DNA of 64,000 nt from Chlorobium sp. Lineage in GTDB: Bacteria; Bacteroidota; Chlorobiia; Chlorobiales; Chlorobiaceae. How positions within the stretch are numbered: the stretch's first letter is position 1; the number at the start of each line of letters is the position of its first letter. Of this stretch, positions 27,089-36,582 are shown one piece after another. The position numbers and the translations under genes were made by a program. A model generated the notes under the pieces. It was not told the origin of the DNA, searched no databases, and saw nothing but the letters and a program-made list of their open reading frames with translations. Location of the stretch: NCBI GenBank assembly GCA_028282595.1, contig JANQHQ010000004.1, positions 1 to 64,000 on the forward strand, in the 5' to 3' direction.

Positions 27089-28450
27089 ATGGATTTTCTG
27101 ACTACGACATTTCACTTCATCGTCGCGATTTTCATCCTGGTCACCGCTCATGAACTCGGACACTTTCTGACGGCGAAGTTTTTCGGCATGCGGGTCGACA
27201 AGTTCTATATCGGCTTCGACTTCTACAACCTCCGCCTCTGGAAGAAGAAGATCGGCGACACCGAATACGGCATAGGAGTCTTTCCCCTCGGCGGTTATGT
27301 GAAAATCGCGGGTATGGTCGATGAAAGCCTCGACACCGGTTTCCAGAAAACCGAACCCGAGCCCTGGGAGTTCCGTGCAAAACCGGTCTGGCAGCGCCTC
27401 ATCGTGCTCGCCGGCGGCGTCACCATGAACATGCTGCTCGCGGCCGCAATCTTCATCGGCATGGCCGCGGTATTCGGCGAAAGCAAAACCTCGACCGTCA
27501 ATCCGGCATATGTCGAGGACAATTCGGTTTACGAAGCCATGGGCATGCAAACGGGCGATCGGTTCCTCGCGGTCAACGGCAACCCGGTCGAATACTGGGA
27601 AGAGGTGCTTTCCCCGAAAAATTTCGCCAGCGGCAACCTGAGCTACACCATTGTGCGCGACGGAGAGCGGCGGACGTTGCAGGCCCCGCAGGACATTCTT
27701 ACGCAGATCAATGAAGACCGGGCTCTCGGCGTACGTCCATTGATGCCTCCGGTCATCGACCAGGTTCTGTCGGGACAACCGGCGGACCGAGCGAACCTCA
27801 AACCCGGCGCGCTGATAACGGCCATCGACGGCAAGCCCGTCCGGGACTGGTCCGAAGTCGTCGCGCTGATCTCCGCCAATCCGGAGAAAGAGATCGCGAT
27901 CGCCTGGAAGTACCTCAAACCCGCCGCGGACGGCTCGATCGACGTTTCGAAAATCATGGCTTTCGGGTCCGAAACCCTCTCGAAGGTAGTTCCCGGTTCG
28001 ACGGGAAAAATCGGCATCTCGCTCAAACAGACTCTCGTGACCGAACACCAGCGTCTCGGTCCCCTGGCTGCAACCGGTTACGGCCTGGAACAGACATGGA
28101 ACCTGACCGTCACCACGGTCAAGGGATTCGGCAAGATCCTGAGCGGAAAGGAGGATTTCCGCAAATCGGTCGGCGGCCCGATCAAGATCGCGAGAATCGC
28201 GGGACAGAGCGCCCAACAGGGTTTCGGCAGCTTTCTCTATTTTCTGGCCCTCCTCTCCATATCGCTGGCGTTCATCAACATCCTGCCCATTCCGGCGCTT
28301 GACGGCGGCCAGTTCGTCATGAACGCCGTCGAAGGCATCATGGGGCGGGAAATTCCTTTCGGAATCAAGCTCAAGATTCAGCAGATCGGCATGGCGCTGC
28401 TTCTGACGCTTTTCCTGTTCTTCATCATCAACGATATCATCAACCCCTGA
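27089..28450 (+). CDS. rseP: RIP-type site-2 metalloprotease RseP
   Basis: Intramembrane zinc protease that cuts anti-sigma factors and leftover signal peptides. The product is 453 residues. HELGH (His21, Glu22, His25) lies in the first membrane segment, GVFPLGGYVKIAGM follows, two PDZ domains occupy about 130-330, and the third zinc ligand is in ILPIPALDGGQF near residue 410. It is downstream of dxr and 32 bases before prfA. Confidence 0.94.
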   Translation: MDFLTTTFHFIVAIFILVTAHELGHFLTAKFFGMRVDKFYIGFDFYNLRLWKKKIGDTEYGIGVFPLGGYVKIAGMVDESLDTGFQKTEPEPWEFRAKPVWQRLIVLAGGVTMNMLLAAAIFIGMAAVFGESKTSTVNPAYVEDNSVYEAMGMQTGDRFLAVNGNPVEYWEEVLSPKNFASGNLSYTIVRDGERRTLQAPQDILTQINEDRALGVRPLMPPVIDQVLSGQPADRANLKPGALITAIDGKPVRDWSEVVALISANPEKEIAIAWKYLKPAADGSIDVSKIMAFGSETLSKVVPGSTGKIGISLKQTLVTEHQRLGPLAATGYGLEQTWNLTVTTVKGFGKILSGKEDFRKSVGGPIKIARIAGQSAQQGFGSFLYFLALLSISLAFINILPIPALDGGQFVMNAVEGIMGREIPFGIKLKIQQIGMALLLTLFLFFIINDIINP

Positions 28451-28482
28451 GCGGGGCGGCGGGAGAACGCGGTCAACCGGTC

Positions 28483-29556
28483 ATGCTCGACAGACTCGAA
28501 GCTATAAAGGACAAGTACCTCCGGCTGGAGGAACAGCTTGCCGATCCTGAAGTGATCTCCGACCAGCAGCGGTTCCGGCAGCTGAACAAGGAGTACAGCG
28601 ATCTGAAGGAGATCGTCCAGGCCTACGAAAGCTACCGCGCTAACCTCCGGCAGACCGGGGAGGTGCGGGAGATGGTCAGCCAGGAACAGGACTCCGACAT
28701 GAAGGCCCTCGCCCAGGCCGAACTCGACGAGCTCGAGAAAGAGCAGCCCGAGCTGGAGCAGCACCTCAAGATGCTTCTCCTGCCGAAAGACGAAGCCGAT
28801 TCGCGCAATGTCATCATCGAGATACGCGCAGGAACCGGCGGCGACGAAGCCGCGCTCTTCGCCGCCGATCTGTTGCGGATGTACCAGCGCTTCGCCGAAC
28901 GCCGCGGATGGAGCTGCGAAATGCTCGAATTCAGCGAAGCGAGCATTCCGGGGGGCTGCAAGGAGACCGTGCTCGCAATAAGCGGACACGACGTCTACGG
29001 CACCATGAAATTCGAAAGCGGCGTTCACCGCGTGCAAAGGGTGCCGGAAACCGAGACCCAGGGCAGGATACACACCTCGGCTGCGAGCGTGGCGGTGCTT
29101 CCTGAGGCGGAGGAGGTCGATATCGATATCCGCAGGGAGGATCTGCAAACCGACACGTTCAGAAGCGGGGGAAAGGGGGGCCAGAACGTCAACAAGGTCG
29201 AGACCGCCGTCCGCATTACACATCTCCCTTCCGGCATCGTCGTTGCCTGCCAGGAAGAACGGTCGCAGCTCCAGAACCGGGAACGCGCCATGAAGATGCT
29301 CCGTGCGAAACTCTACGACATGCAGCTTGCGGAAAAGAACCGGGAACGCGCCGACCTGCGGAAATCCATGGTCACGACCGGCGACCGGAGCGCCAAGATC
29401 CGCACCTACAACTTTCCCCAGTCACGGGTCACGGACCATCGCATCGGCTTTACCAGCCACGCCCTGCCCCAGATACTCGAAGGGGCTCTCGACGAGATCG
29501 TCGAAGCGCTGAAACTCCACGACCAGACGGCACGCCTGCAGGAGGAACGCCTCTGA
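28483..29556 (+). CDS. prfA: peptide chain release factor 1
   Basis: Recognises UAA and UAG stop codons. The product is 357 residues. The GGQ peptidyl-hydrolysis motif is at 232-234 (RSGGKGGQNVNKVETAVR). The codon-recognition segment reads RVQRVPETETQGRIHTSAAS, the RF1-type PxT motif with Glu in the middle, not the SPF of RF2. No frameshift site is present, as expected for RF1. Confidence 0.96.
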   Translation: MLDRLEAIKDKYLRLEEQLADPEVISDQQRFRQLNKEYSDLKEIVQAYESYRANLRQTGEVREMVSQEQDSDMKALAQAELDELEKEQPELEQHLKMLLLPKDEADSRNVIIEIRAGTGGDEAALFAADLLRMYQRFAERRGWSCEMLEFSEASIPGGCKETVLAISGHDVYGTMKFESGVHRVQRVPETETQGRIHTSAASVAVLPEAEEVDIDIRREDLQTDTFRSGGKGGQNVNKVETAVRITHLPSGIVVACQEERSQLQNRERAMKMLRAKLYDMQLAEKNRERADLRKSMVTTGDRSAKIRTYNFPQSRVTDHRIGFTSHALPQILEGALDEIVEALKLHDQTARLQEERL

Positions 29557-29665
29557 AACCCGGCGGACTCTCGTGGGCGTCATGCAATTATCGGGGAAAC
29601 TCCGTATATTTTTTTTCAGGGCCGGCGGGTTCGGCGAACAATCACAACAGGGCGACAAGGCGGCC

Positions 29666-30277
29666 ATGGAAATTGAAGCCACGGGAAAAAGCAAGGGGGA
29701 GTGGATATTTCACGGTGAGTTTCACGAAACCATCGACTACCTTTCGAACCACAAGAAAATCATCGAGTTCAACCCCTTCTGCCGCTGCGTCGAGAAAACG
29801 CAAGCAGACAACATCTACAAGTGGCATTTCCGTGTCACCGATCCGCAGAACAACCCCTTCGACGTCATTTTCGTTATCGAGGAAACCCAGGAACTTCTGG
29901 TGACCCTTCCCGAAGAGTATGAGGACAGGGATCCGGGCGACATACCCGAAGAGATCCTCCACGACAACACGATAGGAAGAAAAATCACCTGGAAGCACCA
30001 TCCCGCCGACGAGACGATCGACGACCCAAAAAAATACATTTTCGAAGGCAAGGCGTTTGCCGAAATGTTCGTCCACCCCCACCGCTCCGCACAGACCAGG
30101 GTCGACTTCGACCTGAAAATCGATGTCCGTTTCACGCTCTACCCGGCCTTCAGAATCATACCCGAGAGCATTATCCGCAACATGACCAACGCGGGTATGT
30201 CCTTTATCATGCAGAGTGCGACCGACAAAATGTTCCGGAGCATTTCGAAGGACTTCGGCACGGTTCTACCGGCGTAG
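29666..30277 (+). CDS. DUF1997-like protein
   Basis: 203 residues, soluble, no signal. The segment WIFHGEFHETIDYLSNHKKI followed by FNPFCRCVEKTQADNIYKWHF, and the ending IIRNMTNAGMSFIMQSATDKMF, fit the DUF1997 lipid-binding-like (START-related helix-grip) proteins found in phototrophs. Function is unknown. I start it at the ATG at 29666; the frame is open upstream to 29573 but without plausible protein sequence. Confidence 0.7.
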   Translation: MEIEATGKSKGEWIFHGEFHETIDYLSNHKKIIEFNPFCRCVEKTQADNIYKWHFRVTDPQNNPFDVIFVIEETQELLVTLPEEYEDRDPGDIPEEILHDNTIGRKITWKHHPADETIDDPKKYIFEGKAFAEMFVHPHRSAQTRVDFDLKIDVRFTLYPAFRIIPESIIRNMTNAGMSFIMQSATDKMFRSISKDFGTVLPA

Positions 30278-30408
30278 CCACGTTCCCCTGCCGGAAGGAT
30301 GTTTTCACCCTGACTTTGACCTAAACCGAGCGTCCCGACTTGTCGGGATACAGCGGCATTCCCTGTGCCTTGCATCCGTGACATGCTCGACAATCGCTCA
30401 ATTCAGGT

Positions 30409-30641
30409 TTGATTATCGGGGGGCACCGGCTTATTTTTTTCTTTACCTTGAGCACCGTAGCCTTGTTACTTCCTGTCGGAAGCGTGGCGGTCCCGGCGGA
30501 GAGGTCCGCTCCGGCTCCGGACCCGCAGAGGCAATCCGGAAAAACGGGACGATCATCGTCATCGGAAAACCGCCCCACATCGAACCCCTGAGGCGCTTCG
30601 CCCCGGGCAAGCAACCCGAAACGCAACAACAACCTGCCTGA
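30409..30641 (+). pseudogene. possible small secreted protein split by a frameshift
   Basis: From a TTG at 30409 one frame encodes a signal-peptide-like start (RLIFFFTLSTVALLLPVGSV) and ends at 30591. A second frame overlapping it near 30540 encodes NGTIIVIGKPPHIEPLRRFA and a Gln-rich end whose stop overlaps the nitroreductase ATG by one base. Joined at the GGAAAAACGGGA run they would make one short exported protein. The evidence is only composition and coupling, so this is tentative. The rest of the interval from 30278 holds a CCCGACTTGTCGGG palindrome resembling the repeat core. Confidence 0.3.
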
Positions 30642-31159
30642 TGAAGAACTTTTACGACCTGGTCAACACCCGCAGCAGCCTGAGAAGCTTCCTCAGGGAT
30701 AAACCCGTCCAGGAAGAGGTGCTCCTTCGCGTCCTTTCGGCCGGCAGAATGGCCCCGTCGGCGAAAAACCTGCAGCCCTGGACCTTTACGGTGGTCAGCT
30801 CGCGGGAAACACTCGAAACGATCTACCCCTGTTACCCGGCAGACTGGATACAGAGCGCGCCACACCTGCTTTTCGTCACCGGACGGCGGAACGATGCCTG
30901 GGTCAGGAAATACGACGGCTACAACTCCCTCGAAACCGATCTGACGATAGCCATGGACCACATGATCCTGGCGGCGGCGTGGGAAAACCTGGCGACCTGC
31001 TGGATCGCCGCGTTCGATCCGCAAAAGTTACGCCGGGCGCTCGACCTCGCCGACGACGAGGAGATCTTTGCCTTCACGCCCATCGGCTACCCGGCGCCGG
31101 ACGCCGCTCCCCGCCCGAAAACGCGCAAGGAACTGAAAGAGATCGTTCGATATCTGTAG
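30641..31159 (+). CDS. nitroreductase family protein
   Basis: 172-residue FMN-dependent oxidoreductase of the nitroreductase fold. It begins FYDLVNTRSSLRSFL, has GRMAPSAKNLQPWTFTVV with FMN-phosphate contacts, and AMDHMILAAAWENLATCWIA with GYPAPDAAPRPKTRKEL at the end. Such proteins reduce quinones, nitro compounds or act in cofactor metabolism; the substrate cannot be told. Its stop codon TAG lies at the very tip of the dispersed repeat copy A. Confidence 0.88.
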   Translation: MKNFYDLVNTRSSLRSFLRDKPVQEEVLLRVLSAGRMAPSAKNLQPWTFTVVSSRETLETIYPCYPADWIQSAPHLLFVTGRRNDAWVRKYDGYNSLETDLTIAMDHMILAAAWENLATCWIAAFDPQKLRRALDLADDEEIFAFTPIGYPAPDAAPRPKTRKELKEIVRYL

Positions 31160-31308
31160 GGCACCTCTATTACTTGTCGTGAGCGCGCTGAAGACAAGGC
31201 GGACGGAGCGCCGATAGCAATCTCGGGATAAACTTCAAAACCGGAGTCCCGACAGGTCGGGACAACGAAGTATTCGGGCCGCGTAACAAATTACATAGAG
31301 GTGCCCTG
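31158..31308. repeat. dispersed inverted-repeat element, copy A
   Basis: About 151 bases between two convergent stop codons. The left end is AGGGCACCTCTATTACTTGT; the right end, reverse-complemented, is AGGGCACCTCTATGTAATTT. The core has TCGTGAGCG, AAGGCGGACGGAGCG, CCGGAGTCCCGACAGGTCGG and CAACGAAGTA. It has the same orientation as copy C and is inverted relative to copies B and D. Confidence 0.85.
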
Positions 31309-31320
31309 TAGCCGAAAGGC

Positions 31321-32055
31321 TCAGTCGTCCCCCTCCCGCCCGAGATTCCTCACGTCGACATAGGCCCCGGAGGGCTGAGCCAGGATAGCCGGCAGAAGCT
31401 CCCAGAGCCTTTCCGCCGCATTGTCCGGATCGTGCGCCCGCCCCTCTTCGAAGGCTTTTCTGATGCGGGCGTTGGCGGGAAACCTCTCGTCGAGCGGCTG
31501 TTCGCAGATCGACTCGGTCATTGCGGTCCTGACGATGCCGGGTGCGACAGCCGAAAAATGCGTTCGGGGAAACTCGTGGGAGTACACCCGAAGGAGAAGA
31601 TTAAGCGCGGCCTTGGACATGGAATAGGCGAGCCAGCCACCGGAACCGTTGAACGAGGCCCCCGACGAAATCCCGACAACCTGTGCAGGCTGCGAGCTCC
31701 TTTCCAGCAACGCATCGAGAACGACCTTGTTTGCCAGCGTGTTGATCCTGAGCACCGACTCGATCTCCCCTACGCTCACCTCGCCGGACGATCCGATCGG
31801 ACCGCCGACGCCGGCATTGAGGAACACGACATCCGGCGAATTTTTCTTCCCGAGACCTCTTGCGAGCTTCGTCCCGATTGTTTCCAGGGCGGCGAGATCG
31901 GCGCGAATGAACTCGAAGGCTTCACGGTCCTCGAGGCTGGCGGGACAGCGCCTGCCCACCCCCACAACCCGGCACCCCTGCAGGAGCGCTGTTTCGGCAA
32001 GAGCCTTGCCGAAGCCCCGGCTCACGCCGGTCACAAGAACTTTTTTTGTCGTCAT
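31321..32055 (-). CDS. short-chain dehydrogenase/reductase
   Basis: 244 residues from the ATG at 32055, preceded by AGGA. The classical SDR motifs are TGVSRGFGKALAETAL (cofactor glycine motif), LNAGVGGPIG (NAG), a catalytic serine in VVGISSGASFNGSG and YSMSKAALN (YxxxK). NADP(H) or NAD(H) use and substrate are not predictable. It converges on the nitroreductase gene across repeat copy A. Confidence 0.9.
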   Translation of the reverse strand: MTTKKVLVTGVSRGFGKALAETALLQGCRVVGVGRRCPASLEDREAFEFIRADLAALETIGTKLARGLGKKNSPDVVFLNAGVGGPIGSSGEVSVGEIESVLRINTLANKVVLDALLERSSQPAQVVGISSGASFNGSGGWLAYSMSKAALNLLLRVYSHEFPRTHFSAVAPGIVRTAMTESICEQPLDERFPANARIRKAFEEGRAHDPDNAAERLWELLPAILAQPSGAYVDVRNLGREGDD

Positions 32056-32261
32056 GGAACTATCCTGCATGTTGCCCTGCCAAACACTGCGCCGGCGCTG
32101 CGGCGCGTTCCCGAAGAAAAAGTATGGAGAAAACCTCTACCGAACAAGGCGATTACGGTGAAAGGAACCACGGCCGCGGGGAAGAAACCATTCCGCATCC
32201 TGCCGTAGGGATACGACGTAAAAGCGTCAACCAGACCGGATGAGCGGCATCGGCAGCTACC

Positions 32262-32297
32262 AGGGCGCCTCTGTTAATTGTCGTGAGCGACCTGAAG
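32262..32297. repeat. truncated copy of the dispersed element
   Basis: AGGGCGCCTCTGTTAATTGT and CGTGAGCGACCTGAAG match the left end of copies A and B; the rest of the element is missing. It lies in the 380-base interval 32056-32435, where I see no gene. Confidence 0.55.
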
Positions 32298-32435
32298 CCT
32301 CAACCACCTCTCCCGCGTCTGTCCGTGATTGTTTTATTCCGGACCGTTGGCTAAATTTCCTGCCTGAACCTGCGAAAGCTTCCAGAGCCCGGCAGAACGG
32401 GAACAAGGATATAACGAAAAAAGAACTGTACACCG

Positions 32436-32570
32436 ATGAAACAGATTATTTTTGCCTGCAGTATTATCTCCCTTCTTTTCCTCTCCTCCTGCAATACGGT
32501 CGAAGGCGTAGGAAAAGACGTGGAATCCGTCGGCTCCACGATCAAGGAAACCGCGCAGGATAACAAGTAA
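32436..32570 (+). CDS. entericidin-like small lipoprotein
   Basis: 44 residues, too short for usual gene cut-offs. MKQIIFACSIISLLFLSSCN is a lipoprotein signal with lipobox LSSC (Cys19), and the mature part CNTVEGVGKDVESVGSTIKE ends TAQDNK, the typical short amphipathic repeat of the entericidin EcnA/B family. Such peptides sit in the envelope and are stress-related; their role outside enterobacteria is unclear. The two adjacent genes are unrelated. Confidence 0.8.
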   Translation: MKQIIFACSIISLLFLSSCNTVEGVGKDVESVGSTIKETAQDNK

Positions 32571-32679
32571 ACCGGAATAATGTTTCGTCCCCGGCGCTCG
32601 TGCAGGAAGTCGGGGACGATCTCTGCAGAAACGTAATTTTCATGGCTGCGGTCCGTTCCGTCCCGAAAAAACCCACAGC

Positions 32680-33462
32680 ATGTCATCCGTCTTCACCGCA
32701 CGTTTTCGGCACCTACTCTTCATCCTAACATTTGCCGCCGCACTTCTGCTTGCATCCGAAAAGAGGGCCGTTGCGGAAACATACTATCACGTCACCCTCA
32801 AGGCGTTCCTCGATCCCCGCGACCTGTCCGCAGTCGAATGGGCCTGGGTGACGCTTGTCGAAATCCCCAAGCGGGAAGCGTTCCCCGACGAAGCCGCCCT
32901 TGCCGAACGTTACGGCGGTTCTCTTCGCGGCAGCGTTCTGGCGTTTGTCCGTGCCTCCGCCTGGAGATCCGAACATCGGTATGCGATTGAAAAACGCTGC
33001 AAGGACAGACCTGCGGAAATGAAGATTTCATGGAACGAAAGCCGGAGCGACCGGGTCTATGCGATGGGAGGGCTGGACAACCCCGACAATCCCGACGAGA
33101 TCAATTTCGGGTTCACCACCCGGCGAATCTTTCTCGAAAACAAGCGGTGGTTCGATCCCGAAAGCCGCGCATACGTCGCTGTCGGTCCGGTCCGCATGGA
33201 AGGAGAGGCGGCCGAAGAGATCCGGGGGGATTTCATCCTGCGCCCGGTCAATTATCTCGATCCGCTCAAACATTACAGTTTCTGCGGCAAACAATGGGTG
33301 GAACAGTACCGGTCGGTGTTCAACCATTTTCACCTGCATGAAGAATTCCTCGACGGCGATAACGATATTTTCAATCAGACCGTCGGAAAAAAACACGTTG
33401 TCTACCAGATCATCCGGACCTCGTCGAGAACGCATCCGAACTGGAAGGAACAACGCATGTAA
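32680..33462 (+). CDS. exported protein of unknown function
   Basis: 260 residues. A signal peptide covers about residues 1-32 (LLFILTFAAALLLA, cleavage near AVAE). The mature protein is rich in aromatic and charged residues, with two cysteines (about 109 and 207) that could form a disulfide. It has no recognisable domain. It is probably periplasmic. trkA starts about 100 bases downstream on the same strand, but the spacing does not argue for functional linkage. Confidence 0.65.
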   Translation: MSSVFTARFRHLLFILTFAAALLLASEKRAVAETYYHVTLKAFLDPRDLSAVEWAWVTLVEIPKREAFPDEAALAERYGGSLRGSVLAFVRASAWRSEHRYAIEKRCKDRPAEMKISWNESRSDRVYAMGGLDNPDNPDEINFGFTTRRIFLENKRWFDPESRAYVAVGPVRMEGEAAEEIRGDFILRPVNYLDPLKHYSFCGKQWVEQYRSVFNHFHLHEEFLDGDNDIFNQTVGKKHVVYQIIRTSSRTHPNWKEQRM

Positions 33463-33561
33463 CATGGCCCTGGACGGAGGAATCCGCTGCTCGCTCCGGA
33501 AATCCGGTTGCCGGCGGACGAACGTTTTCCTGAACCGTCCCGGGACAAAAGAACAGAGCAT

Positions 33562-34950
33562 ATGAATGTCAGCAATATCCTGATTATCGGCCTCGGCGGC
33601 GTGGGGCTTCACCTGGCAAAACGCCTCATACACGAAGGCTACGGCGTCACGGTCATAGAATCGAACCCGCAACTCATCGCCTCGATCCACGACAAGATCG
33701 AAGCCAAGATCATCGAGGGCAACGCCATGGAACTTGCCTGCTGGCGGCGGGCCAACGCGGAATCCATGGATCTCCTCATCGCGGTCACGAACGAGGATTC
33801 GGTCAACATGATCGCCTCGATCATCGCCGACCGGTTCGGCATTCCGCAAAAAATAGCCCGTGTGCGCTCTCCGGAATACGGCTATGCAAACTCCTTTCTC
33901 AACAAGAACGACTTCAAGATCGATCTTGTCATCCACCCCGAAGAGCTTGTCGCGCAGGAGATCGCACGCCTCGTCATGCGCGCATCGGCGAACGACGTGA
34001 TAGATATCGGCGAAGGGGAGATGAAAGTCTGCGCCATGCGTATCGGGCAGAACTGCCCGCTCACCGACAAGACCCTGAAAGAGATTTCGGACCTCTACAG
34101 CGAATACGGATTCCGCGTCGTGGCCATCGCCAGGGGCATCGCCACGATCATCCCCGGCGACGAAGACACGGTGCTGGCCAACGACCAGGCGTTCATCATA
34201 CTCAAGGGTACCGACCTGCAGCGGTTCATGAACCTCATGGGCGTCAGGGAACAGAGCATCCAGAGAGTCATGATCGTGGGCGGCGGAATGGTGGGTGCAC
34301 GCGTGGCCCAGCTGCTGGGGAAAACCGTGAAGATCAAGCTGATCGAAAACGACAAGGAACACGCAGAGGATCTCGCATCGGAACTCAAAAATACCGAAGT
34401 GCTGCTGGGCGACGGGACGGACGTCAATATCATGGTGCTCGGAGGGCTCATGGAAATGGATATCTTCATCGCGACCACGGGCAACAACGAAACCAACATC
34501 ATCAGTTGCCTTCTGGCCAAGCACATCATGAACAGAAAGAACATCGACCCCTCCGGCAGGGAGGGCAAGACCATGGCGATGGTCAAGAAGGAAGATTATC
34601 TGGTGCTCGCCTCCACCATCGGTCTGGACATCGCTCTGAACATGAAGATCTCCGCCGCGAACGAAATCCTGAAATTCATCAGAATGGGCGAGCTGCTTTC
34701 GGTCGCGCACCTGCACGGCGTCGATGCCGAAGTCATCGAGCTGGTGGCGACCCCGCGCTCCCCGATAACGAAAAAAACCCTCGGCAAAATGCGCTCCATG
34801 CTGCAGGAAAAAGAGATTCTGATCGCGGGGGTCTTCAAAAACGGGTCGTGCAGGCTGACCGACCGCGACACGCTCATCGAACCGAACCAGAAAGCCATCG
34901 TCGTTTCGGCGACGAAAAGCCTCAAGGAAGCGCAACGGCTTTTTCAGTAA
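33562..34950 (+). CDS. trkA: Trk system potassium uptake regulator TrkA
   Basis: 462-residue cytoplasmic ring protein that binds NAD(H)/ATP and gates TrkH. It contains two tandem RCK units: first Rossmann motif ILIIGLGGVGLHLAKRL and the second VMIVGGGMVGARVAQLL at about residue 235, each followed by a TrkA-C domain. I start at the ATG at 33562; upstream in-frame sequence is not TrkA-like. trkH follows after 18 bases, so they form an operon. Confidence 0.94.
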   Translation: MNVSNILIIGLGGVGLHLAKRLIHEGYGVTVIESNPQLIASIHDKIEAKIIEGNAMELACWRRANAESMDLLIAVTNEDSVNMIASIIADRFGIPQKIARVRSPEYGYANSFLNKNDFKIDLVIHPEELVAQEIARLVMRASANDVIDIGEGEMKVCAMRIGQNCPLTDKTLKEISDLYSEYGFRVVAIARGIATIIPGDEDTVLANDQAFIILKGTDLQRFMNLMGVREQSIQRVMIVGGGMVGARVAQLLGKTVKIKLIENDKEHAEDLASELKNTEVLLGDGTDVNIMVLGGLMEMDIFIATTGNNETNIISCLLAKHIMNRKNIDPSGREGKTMAMVKKEDYLVLASTIGLDIALNMKISAANEILKFIRMGELLSVAHLHGVDAEVIELVATPRSPITKKTLGKMRSMLQEKEILIAGVFKNGSCRLTDRDTLIEPNQKAIVVSATKSLKEAQRLFQ

Positions 34951-34968
34951 GAACACCGTAACGGCCCT

Positions 34969-36426
34969 ATGAATTTTCCTGCAATACTCCACGTTCTCGG
35001 CGTGCTCCTGCTCTTCATCGCAAGCACGATGCTCTTCCCCCTCGCCTGCGCGCTGATCTACGGTGAAGGGGACGCGGCCGCGCTCGGCGTTTCGCTCGCC
35101 GTAACCGTCGGCATCGGCCTGCCGGTATGGCTCGGGTTTCGCCGGCACAAGGACCTTACACTGAAAGACGGCATCTTCATCGTCACGGCAGGCTGGATTC
35201 TGGTCTCGTCAGTTTCCGCGCTGCCGTTCATGATCCACGGCGCCATTCCTTCCTTCACGGACGCATTTTTCGAAATGATGTCCGGTTACACCACCACCGG
35301 CGCGACCGTGCTCCGCGATATCGAAGCCGTGCCGCACGGCCTGCTTTTCTGGCGGAGCATGACACACCTGATCGGAGGCATGGGCTTCATCATGGTCACC
35401 ATCATCATCCTGCCGCTGCTCGGCATCGGCGGCATGCAGCTCTACAAGGCTGAAGCCGATCCCGGTCAGGTCATCACGGGTGAAAAATTCCTGCCGCGCG
35501 TCAAGCAGGCGGCCATCTGGCTCTGGGGCATCTATCTCGTACTGGTTCTCGTGCAGTCGCTCCTGCTTCTCGCGGGCGGCATGACGCTTTTCGACGCGCT
35601 CTGCCACGCCTTCGGCACGGTATCGACCTCCGGTTACTCCACAAGGAACAGCAGCATCGGTTACTATCAGAGCGCCTGGATAGACTGGGTGACCATACTG
35701 TTCATGTTTCTCGGCGGCATGACCTTCATGATGCACTATCACATACTGAAAAGAGAGTGGGAGCCCGTCCGGAGCAACACGGAGCTTCGCTGGTACACGG
35801 GATTCGTGGTCTTCTTCTGCGGTCTCGTGACGTTCGAACTCTGGCAGGCGGGACAGTACGGGGGCTTCCCGGAAGCACTGCGCTACGGCTCCTTCCAGGT
35901 CGTTTCCATACTGACCACCACCGGGTTCACCACCGACGACTACGAGCTCTGGCCGCAGGCGGCCCAGATGCTGCTCCTGATCGTCTGCTTCATCGGGGCG
36001 AGCGCCGGATCGACCACCAGCGGCATCAAGGTGGTGCACTACGAGATCATCAGCAAGTATCTCTACGCCACCGGCAGAAAATTCCTTCAGCCCCTCGCGG
36101 TGGTCCCGATCAAGATCAACGGTCGCGTGGTCGAACAGCCGGTCGTCACGCTCGCCGTCAGCTACTTCATCGTGAACATCTTCATGATCTTTGCCGGCAG
36201 CGCCATCATGACCCTGATTGACGACATGGACTATTTCAGCTCCATGAGTGCGGTGATTTCCGCCCTGTTCAACATCGGGCCGGGATTCGGCGAGATCGGC
36301 CCGTCGAAGACCTTCGCCGACGTCTCCACAGCCGGCAAGTGGTTTCTCTCCTTCAACATGCTCACCGGACGGCTCGAGATGTTCTCCGTGCTGGTGATGT
36401 TCTATCCATCCTTCTGGAAAGAGTGA
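34969..36426 (+). CDS. trkH: Trk potassium channel subunit TrkH
   Basis: 485-residue K+ translocating subunit. The four selectivity-filter P-loops are visible: SGYTTTGATVL, VSTSGYSTRN, LTTTGFTTDDY and FNIGPGFGEIGPS. About ten membrane segments are present. It is the second gene of the trkAH operon, and repeat copy E begins two bases after its stop codon. Confidence 0.95.
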   Translation: MNFPAILHVLGVLLLFIASTMLFPLACALIYGEGDAAALGVSLAVTVGIGLPVWLGFRRHKDLTLKDGIFIVTAGWILVSSVSALPFMIHGAIPSFTDAFFEMMSGYTTTGATVLRDIEAVPHGLLFWRSMTHLIGGMGFIMVTIIILPLLGIGGMQLYKAEADPGQVITGEKFLPRVKQAAIWLWGIYLVLVLVQSLLLLAGGMTLFDALCHAFGTVSTSGYSTRNSSIGYYQSAWIDWVTILFMFLGGMTFMMHYHILKREWEPVRSNTELRWYTGFVVFFCGLVTFELWQAGQYGGFPEALRYGSFQVVSILTTTGFTTDDYELWPQAAQMLLLIVCFIGASAGSTTSGIKVVHYEIISKYLYATGRKFLQPLAVVPIKINGRVVEQPVVTLAVSYFIVNIFMIFAGSAIMTLIDDMDYFSSMSAVISALFNIGPGFGEIGPSKTFADVSTAGKWFLSFNMLTGRLEMFSVLVMFYPSFWKE

Positions 36427-36427
36427 A

Positions 36428-36537
36428 CGGTCGCGCAAATAACCGGCTGCGCAAAGCGATAGCTATCTATACATTCCGGTTCCTGTGCTCCGTCCGCCTT
36501 GCTCTCGCTCCGCTCGCCACGGTTATTTGCGCGACCG
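36428..36537. repeat. dispersed inverted-repeat element, copy E (variant termini)
   Basis: 110 bases. The ends are a perfect 18-base inverted repeat, CGGTCGCGCAAATAACCG, which differs completely from the GGGCACCTCTATTA ends of copies A and B. The core (CTCCGTCCGCCTTGC, ACATTCCGGTTCCTGTG) is the same. It begins next to the trkH stop and may act as its transcript end. Confidence 0.8.
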
Positions 36538-36542
36538 CGTGA

Positions 36543-36576
36543 CAGTTAACAAATCAACAGCTCAACGCATCAACAA
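36543..36576. repeat. short GTTGA-rich intergenic repeat, copy 3 (inverted)
   Basis: The reverse complement reads TGTTGATGCGTTGAGCTGTT and TGATTTGTTAACTG, matching the blocks at 6475 and 14416. It lies just past the stop of the CPA2 antiporter gene. Confidence 0.45.
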
Positions 36577-36582
36577 GGAAGT

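Noticed and set aside
33028..35148. 706-codon open frame on the minus strand opposite trkA and its neighbour
   Set aside because: Antisense shadow of trkA and the exported-protein gene; no recognisable motif and poor composition.
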